A stretch of 13,519 nucleotides of DNA. It comes from an uncultured bacterium (GTDB taxonomy: Bacteria; Cyanobacteriota; Vampirovibrionia; Gastranaerophilales; Gastranaerophilaceae). The stretch covers positions 1 to 13,519 of the forward strand of contig CACZPB010000182.1 of the NCBI GenBank assembly GCA_902782905.1. Reading direction: 5' to 3'. The notes under the pieces are model-generated. The model saw only the letters and a list, made by a program, of their open reading frames with translations, was not told the origin of the DNA and did not search any database. Below, one piece after another: positions 1 to 4,859 of this stretch. Positions within the stretch are counted from its first letter, which is position 1. Each line of letters starts with the position of its first letter. A program made the position numbers and the translations under genes.

Positions 1-1
1 A

Positions 2-790
2 AAACTTGGTGATTTCTATGTTAATGACGCTTTTGGCGCAGCTCACAGAAACCACACTTCTACAGCTAAATTGGCTAAAATCGTTAAACCGGCTGTTTCC
101 GGTTTATTGATGGAAAAAGAAATCAGATGCTTGTCACAAGCTCTTGATAACCCGACTCGTCCATTCACGGCTATAGTTGGCGGTGCAAAAGTTTCTTCTA
201 AAATCGGCGTTTTAGAAAATCTTTTGGATAAAGTTGATAATATGATTATCGGTGGCGGCATGGCTTATACTTTCGTTAAGGCTAACGGAGGAAAAATCGG
301 TAATTCTATTTGCGAAGATGATCAAATCGAAACAGCTAAAGCTATTGAAGCAAAAGCTGCTGCAAAAGGTGTTAAATTGGTTATGGCAACAGATGTTTTG
401 GTTACTGACGATTTCTCAGGTAACGGTACAAACAAATTTGTTGCAATTAACGAAATCCCTGTCGGTTTTGAAGGCGTAGACTCAGGTGAAGCTTCAAGAA
501 AAGCATTTGCAGATGTTATTAAATCTTCTAAAACTATTTTGATGAACGGCCCTGTTGGCGCATTTGAAAATCCTAAGTTTGCAGAAGGAACAAAAGCTGT
601 TTTAGCTGCTGTTGTTGAAGCAACTAAGAATGGTGCAACTTCAGTAATAGGCGGCGGCGACTCGGTTTCTGCTGCTAAGAAGTTCTTCAAAGCGGAAGAT
701 TTCACTCACGTATCAACCGGCGGCGGAGCTTCTCTTGAATTTATTGAAGGTAAAGTTCTACCGGGCGTTGCAGCTTTAGATGACAAGTAA
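2..790 (+). CDS. pgk: Phosphoglycerate kinase, 3' part (N-terminus cut by window edge)
   Basis: Phosphoglycerate kinase transfers phosphate from 1,3-bisphosphoglycerate to ADP in cytosolic glycolysis and runs in reverse in gluconeogenesis. The reading frame is open from base 2 and gives 262 residues. Roughly the first 110 residues of a normal protein of about 400 are missing, so the true start lies outside the window. The visible part begins with the family block NDAFGAAHRNHTS, which carries the substrate-binding His-Arg. It continues with VGGAKVSSKIGVL (nucleotide-binding lysine region), the GGGMAYTF segment, NGPVGAFE, and the glycine-rich GGGDSVSA and STGGGASLEF loops at the C-terminus. All C-terminal-domain motifs are intact with no frameshift. 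A strong intrinsic terminator 20 bases after the stop closes the transcription unit. Known family; the assignment is essentially certain. Confidence 0.97.
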   Translation, partial: KLGDFYVNDAFGAAHRNHTSTAKLAKIVKPAVSGLLMEKEIRCLSQALDNPTRPFTAIVGGAKVSSKIGVLENLLDKVDNMIIGGGMAYTFVKANGGKIGNSICEDDQIETAKAIEAKAAAKGVKLVMATDVLVTDDFSGNGTNKFVAINEIPVGFEGVDSGEASRKAFADVIKSSKTILMNGPVGAFENPKFAEGTKAVLAAVVEATKNGATSVIGGGDSVSAAKKFFKAEDFTHVSTGGGASLEFIEGKVLPGVAALDDK

Positions 791-810
791 AAACAGTATT
801 ACATATTTAA

Positions 811-842
811 GGCGCCGGCAGATTTTGCCGGCGCCTTTTTTA
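811..842 (+). terminator. Intrinsic terminator after pgk
   Basis: A perfect 10-bp GC-rich inverted repeat (GGCGCCGGCA at 811-820 pairing with TGCCGGCGCC at 826-835) has a 5-base loop and is followed directly by a run of T. It lies 20 bases past the pgk stop. This is a textbook Rho-independent terminator, so the next gene needs its own promoter. Confidence 0.95.
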
Positions 843-876
843 TTTGGTTTATGATATTATAAAGGCGGAGGGTTTT

Positions 877-1233
877 ATGTTTGAACTAAAAGTACAAATT
901 TATTTTGCGGCAGCTCATCATCTTTTGAATTACAACGGCAAATGCGAAAATATGCACGGACACAACTGGCTTGTAGAAGCTTTTGTTTGCGGGACGGAAC
1001 TTGATAAAAGTAATATCCTTGTTGACTACAAGGTCATAAAAAGCAACTTAAAAGAAGTTCTTGATTATCTTGACCACAAGGATATTAACGAACTTCCCGA
1101 ATTCAAGGGAATCAGCCCGAGCAGTGAAGTCATTGCCAAATATATTTACGCAGAGATGAAAAAAAGAATTCCTATAACCAGTAAAATCTCTGTATGGGAA
1201 ACATCAACAAGCTGCGCAAGTTATTGGGAATAA
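877..1233 (+). CDS. queD: 6-pyruvoyl-tetrahydropterin synthase / QueD family protein
   Basis: 118 residues, the usual length for the family. QueD converts 7,8-dihydroneopterin triphosphate to 6-carboxy-5,6,7,8-tetrahydropterin in queuosine and 7-deazapurine synthesis; paralogues make 6-pyruvoyl-tetrahydropterin. Zinc ligands are recognisable as His14 or His15 (FAAAHHL) plus His27 and His29 (MHGHNW). The catalytic Cys is Cys23. The LDHKDIN segment supplies Asp66 and His67 of the catalytic relay, followed by the PSSEVIAKYI motif and Glu108 in WETSTS. I chose ATG 877 because GGAGGG lies at 867-872. An upstream in-frame TTG at 844 would start immediately behind the pgk terminator without a ribosome binding site. 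No queC, queE or folE is in view, so the symbol rests on family resemblance; a PTPS-like paralogue with another product is possible. Confidence 0.85.
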   Translation: MFELKVQIYFAAAHHLLNYNGKCENMHGHNWLVEAFVCGTELDKSNILVDYKVIKSNLKEVLDYLDHKDINELPEFKGISPSSEVIAKYIYAEMKKRIPITSKISVWETSTSCASYWE

Positions 1234-1264
1234 AGATAAAAGAAATGGAGGAATGGGATTTGAA

Positions 1265-1288
1265 TGAACAGGTGAGCAGGTGAACAAG
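1265..1288 (+). repeat. Three 8-bp tandem units (TGARCARG)
   Basis: TGAACAGG (1265-1272), TGAGCAGG (1273-1280) and TGAACAAG (1281-1288) form an imperfect 8-bp-period array downstream of queD. The units resemble the reverse complement of the units in the neighbouring array at 1298-1337 (TGATTAAG and TGATTGAG). The two arrays are therefore related and oppositely oriented around a short AT-rich centre. Confidence 0.7.
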
Positions 1289-1297
1289 TAAATTAAA

Positions 1298-1337
1298 AAT
1301 CACTTAATCACTCAATCACTTAATCACTCAATCACCT
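1298..1337 (+). repeat. Five 8-bp tandem units abutting the uppP start
   Basis: Units are AATCACTT, AATCACTC, AATCACTT, AATCACTC and AATCACCT, a 40-base array in which two variants alternate. It ends six bases before the uppP ATG and occupies the place where a ribosome binding site would be expected. Unit length and the absence of spacers exclude a CRISPR. Simple arrays like this can change copy number by slippage. Confidence 0.85.
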
Positions 1338-1343
1338 AAAAAA

Positions 1344-2183
1344 ATGGATTTAATACAAACAATTTTAATGGGAATAGTACAAGGTCTTAGCGAATTTTTG
1401 CCGATTTCAAGCTCGGCTCACCTTGTTTTTACATCAAACTTTTATAAAGTTTTTAAAGGAATTGAAATCGTTCAGGAAAGCAATCAGGAAGTTTTTTTGG
1501 ATATTATGCTGCATTTGGGAACTTTGATTGCAGTTTTAATTTTCTTCAGAAAAGAAATTTGGGAAATTATTAAAGCACTGTATTTTGGGTTCAAAAACAA
1601 AGATTATTCTTCTTTGGATTTCAAGTACGGAATTTATATAATTTTAGGCACTTTTGTTACCGTATTGATAGCATTCCCTTTGAATGAAGTTGCTGAATTT
1701 TTGGTATTTAAGCCCGCTATCGTAGGCTGTTTGCTTGTTTTTACCGGATGCTTACTTTTGTTTTCCGAATGGTGGGGCAAAAGGATAAATGATAAGAAGG
1801 AAATTAGCTTAAAAAGTTCAATCTTTATTGCTATAGCACAAGGTCTAGCGGCACTCCCAGGGTTCTCACGTTCGGGACTCACTATTGCAACAGGGCTTTT
1901 GAGCGGTCATGACAGAAGCGTCGCTGCAAGATATTCGTTTTTACTTAGTATTCCGATTATTTTGGGCGCATCAATGGTTTATCCGCTTATCAAGCTTGAT
2001 TTTGCAGAAGTTGTAACCTACAATTGGCTTGCAATAACTGTCGGTACAGTAGTTTCTGCAATTGTCGGTTATCTTTGCATAAAATACTTCCTAAAATTTG
2101 TCGGCAAATTCTCACTCGCAGTTTTCGGATATTACTGCTTGATTATGGGAATTGTAACGGCGGTATTTTTTGGTTTGCATTAA
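1344..2183 (+). CDS. uppP: Undecaprenyl-diphosphate phosphatase UppP (BacA family)
   Basis: 279 residues, normal for the family. This polytopic inner-membrane enzyme dephosphorylates undecaprenyl diphosphate to recycle the lipid carrier for peptidoglycan and other envelope polymers; extra dosage confers bacitracin resistance in other bacteria. Motif 1 is SEFLPISSSAHL (Glu17 to His26) and motif 2 is PGFSRSG (172-178, catalytic Arg176 and Ser175/Ser177), both characteristic. The remainder is a series of hydrophobic helices: about 51-68, 94-112, 124-141, 158-172, 195-216, 226-245 and 256-278. ATG 1344 is the only reasonable start, since an in-frame stop lies at 1305-1307 with no other start between. 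There is no Shine-Dalgarno: the preceding bases are the octamer array plus an A-run, so translation initiation may be weak or non-canonical. Confidence 0.95.
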   Translation: MDLIQTILMGIVQGLSEFLPISSSAHLVFTSNFYKVFKGIEIVQESNQEVFLDIMLHLGTLIAVLIFFRKEIWEIIKALYFGFKNKDYSSLDFKYGIYIILGTFVTVLIAFPLNEVAEFLVFKPAIVGCLLVFTGCLLLFSEWWGKRINDKKEISLKSSIFIAIAQGLAALPGFSRSGLTIATGLLSGHDRSVAARYSFLLSIPIILGASMVYPLIKLDFAEVVTYNWLAITVGTVVSAIVGYLCIKYFLKFVGKFSLAVFGYYCLIMGIVTAVFFGLH

Positions 2184-2199
2184 TATAAAACAAAAGTTA

Positions 2200-2217
2200 G
2201 GTAGACTAAAGTCTACC
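2200..2217. repeat. Palindrome in the uppP / ORF6N gap
   Basis: GGTAGAC (2200-2206) and GTCTACC (2211-2217) form a perfect 7-bp stem around TAAA, 17 bases after the uppP stop. No T-run follows on either strand, so terminator function is doubtful. It could be a REP-like interspersed palindrome or an operator. The preceding AGTTAGGTAGA (2195-2205) recurs at 4834-4844, in front of the unknown 715-residue gene. Confidence 0.55.
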
Positions 2218-2311
2218 CTACTGCTTAGTTACTTAATTCAAAGTATCTAATTTATGTTCGCTTTTATATCATATAAAATCACAAAGAGCTTAGTTGAAGA
2301 TATATAAAGAA

Positions 2312-2338
2312 TTGGACATATTTTCAAACCAATGATAC
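2312..2338 (+). promoter_or_regulatory. Weak candidate promoter for the ORF6N gene and deoC
   Basis: TTGGAC (2312-2317) lies 15 bases before TGATAC (2333-2338). The spacer is short and the match modest. If real, transcription would begin almost at the ATG at 2348, giving a nearly leaderless message. This would agree with the lack of a visible ribosome binding site there. Confidence 0.25.
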
Positions 2339-2347
2339 GCTTATTTT

Positions 2348-2854
2348 ATGAATGAAGTTTCTACAATTAAGAATTTGATATTAGAGATTCGCGGTCAAAA
2401 AGTTATGCTGGACAGCGACCTTGATATGTTGTACGAAGTTGAAACCAGAGCTCTAAATCAAGCCGTAAAAAGAAATATTAAAAGATTTCCTAAGCACTTT
2501 ATGTTTCAACTTACAAAAGAAGAGTGGTTGAATTTAAGGTCACAATTTGTGATCTTTAAAAATGATACTAGAAAATATACCCCATACGCATTCACAGAAC
2601 AAGGAGTTGCCATGCTTTCTTCTGTGTTACGCTCGGAAAAAGCAATACAAATAAATATCCAAATAATGGATACTTGTGTTAAAATGCGTGAGTGGGCGAT
2701 TGAAAACAAAGAATTAGCTCAAAGGCTGGGAGAGTTAGAGCAATATTTCATTCAGCATTGCAAAGATAATCAAACAGATATAAAAGAATTAAGAGAAGCT
2801 ATGGATCTGCTAATTGACAGAACAAAACCTTCCAAGATTGGATTTAGAGGATAG
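2348..2854 (+). CDS. ORF6N domain-containing protein
   Basis: 168 residues. Residues about 8-95 match the ORF6N/KilA-N-like DNA-binding domain of phage antirepressors and their chromosomal relatives. Recognisable features are an N-terminal IRGQKVMLDSDLDMLYEVET, then LNQAVKRNIKRFPKHFMFQLT, then an aromatic YTPYAFTEQGVAMLSSVLRS block typical of this family. Residues about 115-155 are charged and helical (ENKELAQRLGELEQ), consistent with a coiled-coil tail. I infer a DNA-binding regulatory protein; the target is unknown. There is no clear Shine-Dalgarno before the ATG. deoC begins only 4 bases after the stop and its ribosome binding site lies inside this gene, so the two are probably co-transcribed, an unexpected pairing. 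No other phage-like gene is nearby, so it reads as a lone chromosomal copy. Confidence 0.82.
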   Translation: MNEVSTIKNLILEIRGQKVMLDSDLDMLYEVETRALNQAVKRNIKRFPKHFMFQLTKEEWLNLRSQFVIFKNDTRKYTPYAFTEQGVAMLSSVLRSEKAIQINIQIMDTCVKMREWAIENKELAQRLGELEQYFIQHCKDNQTDIKELREAMDLLIDRTKPSKIGFRG

Positions 2855-2858
2855 GATT

Positions 2859-3506
2859 ATGGAACTTAACAAATACATTGAACACACTTTATTAAAGCAA
2901 GATGCAACAAGAGAAGAAATTAAAAAACTATTGGATGAGGCGTGGGAGTACAAATTCCTCGGAATTTGCGTTAATCCCTGTAATGTAGCCTTCGCTAAAG
3001 AGTATCTAAAAGATACCGATGTTAAAATTGTTACAGTAATAGGCTTCCCTCTCGGGCAATCCACGACTGAAATCAAAATTCTTGAAACAATTGATGCTGT
3101 CAAAAACGGAGCAGATGAAATTGATATGGTAATTAACGGGGGAAAATTAAAAGACGGCGATTATGAATACATCATTGATGAGATCTCAAAAATAAAATTT
3201 GCTTGTCAGGGCAAAAATTTAAAAGTCATTTTGGAAACAGACCTTTTAACTCAAGAAGAAATCAAAACAGCCTGCGAGCTTTGCATAAAGGGCGGTGCTA
3301 ATTTTGTAAAAACCTCTACAGGTTTTGTCAAAAACGGAGTCGGGGCAAAGGCAGAGGATGTCAAACTTATGTTTGAAACAGTAAAAGACGCAGGGCTTCA
3401 AGTCAAAGCCTCAGGCGGAATCAGAGACAGGGAAGCTGCCCTCAAAATGATTGAAGCAGGCGCTGTAAGGCTCGGAACAAGTTCAGGTGTAAAAATTTGT
3501 TCTTAA
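2859..3506 (+). CDS. deoC: Deoxyribose-phosphate aldolase
   Basis: 215 residues, normal for the bacterial enzyme. It reversibly cleaves 2-deoxy-D-ribose 5-phosphate to glyceraldehyde 3-phosphate and acetaldehyde in deoxynucleoside catabolism, as a cytosolic TIM barrel. Key residues are visible: the Schiff-base Lys151 in VKTSTGF, Lys183 in VKASGGIRD, Asp89 in EIDMVINGG, plus the early IEHTLLK, ICVNP and IGFPLGQ blocks. I chose ATG 2859 because AGAGGATAGG lies just upstream and the protein then begins at the family start (MELNKYIEHTLL). An in-frame ATG at 2814 would add 15 unrelated residues and overlap the ORF6N gene by 41 bases. No other deo genes are adjacent. Downstream it converges with the radical SAM gene, 34 bases away. 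Confidence 0.96.
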   Translation: MELNKYIEHTLLKQDATREEIKKLLDEAWEYKFLGICVNPCNVAFAKEYLKDTDVKIVTVIGFPLGQSTTEIKILETIDAVKNGADEIDMVINGGKLKDGDYEYIIDEISKIKFACQGKNLKVILETDLLTQEEIKTACELCIKGGANFVKTSTGFVKNGVGAKAEDVKLMFETVKDAGLQVKASGGIRDREAALKMIEAGAVRLGTSSGVKICS

Positions 3507-3515
3507 AATTTTTAC
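3489..3515. terminator. AT-only inverted repeat between convergent genes
   Basis: GTAAAAATTT (3489-3498) and AAATTTTTAC (3506-3515) form a perfect 10-bp inverted repeat with a 7-base loop, spanning the deoC stop codon. It lies in the 34-base convergent gap region between deoC and the radical SAM gene. The stem is almost all A/T, so termination strength is uncertain. Position and symmetry would suit a weak bidirectional terminator. Confidence 0.4.
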
Positions 3516-3540
3516 ATGCCTGTAGGAGCTAATCTGCTGC

Positions 3541-4608
3541 TTAACTCTTTACAGTTAACTCGCAGCACATTTGGCAAGCTCCAAATACTCCGCCGCTTGC
3601 CTTTAGATTTTTCCTGAAACAGCAGTATTGTGGTGCATTGAAAATTTCCTTAATAGATTTTTCTTTGACATTACCTATTCTTTGCGAAAGGCAGGGATAA
3701 ATATATCCCTCCGGATTGATGAAAGTATTTGTGTATGGGAATTTACAAGGCTCGTAAATATCTTGCAACTGCGTGTTCTCATCCGTACTAAAAAATTGCT
3801 GAATCAACTCTAACGGATCGTTCGAATATTCAAATTTCGGTGAAAATCTTAGTTTCGTTTTTCCTTTAATCCCCTCTATTTCCTTATAAACTTCTTTAAA
3901 ATGCTCAATATCAAAATACATTTTAATAGGATAGTTGGTATTATATTCATTAATAAAGCTATCTTGCAATATTGAACTTTGTTTCCAGTTATTATTTCTT
4001 AAAAAAGAAATAGACAAAAATTCAAACCCCATTTTTTCACAAAGTCTGTATAATCTTGGTAAATCATCTAAATTGTTTTCTAAAACAATAGTTTTTATAT
4101 CAACCATTTGAGATTTTTTCTGAGATTTTAAGTTCTCGAGATTAAAAATAATTTTGTCAAAAATACCATCTTTGCCTCTGTTTCTGTCGTGAGTTTTGCC
4201 ATAACCGTCAAGAGAAACAGAAAGTAAAAGCAATTTATATTTTATAAAAGCTCTAATAATTTCATCATTAATTAAAATTCCGTTTGAGACAACATGGACT
4301 TTATTCATTATTTTTTTAGAAATGTATGCCAGTATCTCAACAAAATCTGTTCTAATAAGAGGCTCACCGCCAACAAGCGTGGCAATTGAATAAAAAGGCA
4401 GCTGATCTATGACTTTTTTCCATTCTTCAGTTGAAAGTTCTTGTTTGTTGCGCTCAGTACCTACATAGCAATAAGGACACGCAAGGTTACATCTGTAAGT
4501 AAGTTCAAGAAAATAACGAAGCGGCATCTTTGCCCTTCCGTATCTGTCATTGTATGAAAGTGATGTATAAAAATCTCTCGCCCAATCAAACAGGTTTGAA
4601 TAATTCAT
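3541..4608 (-). CDS. Radical SAM protein with short SPASM/twitch-like C-terminus
   Basis: 355 residues. The radical SAM signature is TYRCNLACPYCYVG, with Cys40, Cys44 and Cys47 binding the SAM-cleaving 4Fe-4S cluster. It is followed by the SAM-binding VGGEPL (79-84), VVSNG (106-110) and SVSLDG (130-135). The C-terminal part begins like SPASM: Cys288, then Gly301 and Cys306 in the Cx12Gx4C spacing, with INPEGYIYPC. It then has Cys329-Cys330 and a terminal CQMCC (Cys345, 348, 349), and stops soon after. That suggests one auxiliary cluster rather than the two of a full SPASM. Family members modify peptides or proteins (RiPP maturases, sulfatase maturases, PqqE), but the substrate here is unknown and no precursor peptide is evident nearby. 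The start is backed by GGGGA five bases upstream. Confidence 0.88.
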   Translation of the reverse strand: MNYSNLFDWARDFYTSLSYNDRYGRAKMPLRYFLELTYRCNLACPYCYVGTERNKQELSTEEWKKVIDQLPFYSIATLVGGEPLIRTDFVEILAYISKKIMNKVHVVSNGILINDEIIRAFIKYKLLLLSVSLDGYGKTHDRNRGKDGIFDKIIFNLENLKSQKKSQMVDIKTIVLENNLDDLPRLYRLCEKMGFEFLSISFLRNNNWKQSSILQDSFINEYNTNYPIKMYFDIEHFKEVYKEIEGIKGKTKLRFSPKFEYSNDPLELIQQFFSTDENTQLQDIYEPCKFPYTNTFINPEGYIYPCLSQRIGNVKEKSIKEIFNAPQYCCFRKNLKASGGVFGACQMCCELTVKS

Positions 4609-4633
4609 AGATTCCCCGCAGCTCTTAAGTCAC

Positions 4634-4662
4634 ATATTACCATAAAGTTTAATGTTTGTTTA
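4634..4662 (-). promoter_or_regulatory. Candidate promoter of the radical SAM gene
   Basis: Read on the minus strand: TAAACA (4662-4657), a 17-base spacer, then TAATAT (4639-4634) preceded by TG one base upstream, which is an extended -10. The predicted start is near 4627, giving a leader of about 19 bases that includes the GGGGA ribosome binding site. Consensus match only; it overlaps the candidate plus-strand -35. Confidence 0.45.
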
Positions 4663-4683
4663 GAAATAGAAAGCTATTATGAT
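4656..4683 (+). promoter_or_regulatory. Candidate plus-strand promoter with no gene before the next terminator
   Basis: TTGTTT (4656-4661), a 16-base spacer, then TATGAT (4678-4683). The predicted start is near 4690. The terminator at 4709-4757 follows within about 70 bases, with no ORF between. The -35 overlaps the minus-strand -35 of the radical SAM gene. Confidence 0.4.
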
Positions 4684-4689
4684 ATAGAA

Positions 4690-4757
4690 TCCTCATCGCT
4701 CAAACCTTCCCCTCCTTATTGCCATTTAATTTGCAATAAAGAGGGGTTTCTTTTTTG
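4690..4757 (+). ncRNA. Candidate small RNA of about 65-70 nt (or short attenuated leader)
   Basis: This interval runs from the predicted start of the plus-strand promoter to the T-run of a strong intrinsic terminator and contains no ORF. The nearest upstream plus-strand gene, deoC, ends 1.2 kb earlier with an oppositely oriented gene in between, so this terminator is not obviously ending that transcript. The 5' part is pyrimidine-rich (CCTTCCCCTCC) and could pair with ribosome binding sites. Inferred from signals only. Confidence 0.35.
4709..4757 (+). terminator. Strong intrinsic terminator in the 4609-4859 intergenic region
   Basis: CCCCTC (4709-4714) pairs with GAGGGG (4741-4746), and TTATTGC (4716-4722) with GCAATAA (4733-4739). 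One C/A mismatch separates the two blocks and the loop is 10 bases. TTTCTTTTTTG follows. The T-run is on the plus strand only, so it acts on plus-strand transcription. Confidence 0.85.
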
Positions 4758-4806
4758 TTAAGAAATGTTTCATATAAGGCGCAAACCCATGATTTTTAGG
4801 CAATTT

Positions 4807-4834
4807 TTGACCAAAACATGACTTTATATTAATA
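4807..4834 (+). promoter_or_regulatory. Candidate promoter of the 715-residue protein gene
   Basis: TTGACC (4807-4812, five of six to the -35 consensus) is followed after 16 bases by TTAATA (4829-4834), a poor -10 inside an AT-rich stretch. The terminator upstream means this gene needs a start in this region, so a promoter is expected here even though the -10 is weak. Confidence 0.35.
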
Positions 4835-4859
4835 GTTAGGTAGATAAAGGTTTATTATT

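Noticed and set aside
844..876. In-frame upstream TTG start for the QueD-like gene
   Set aside because: It would begin at the T-run of the pgk terminator with no ribosome binding site, whereas ATG 877 has GGAGGG just upstream and matches the family N-terminus.
1265..1337. Possible CRISPR array
   Set aside because: The period is 8 bases with no unique spacers, so it is a simple tandem repeat.
2348..2854. Prophage remnant suggested by the ORF6N domain
   Set aside because: No integrase, structural gene or att-like repeat nearby; flanking genes are ordinary metabolism.
4684..4760. On the minus strand, a hairpin sequestering AAGGAGGGG ahead of tiny 8- and 15-codon ORFs
   Set aside because: The T-run lies on the plus strand and the minus-strand ORFs are too short to support; the terminator reading is simpler. 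A leader peptide for the radical SAM gene is not excluded.
4609..4859. Search for a RiPP precursor peptide beside the radical SAM gene
   Set aside because: No convincing small ORF with a ribosome binding site and a Cys- or Gly-rich core was found on either strand.
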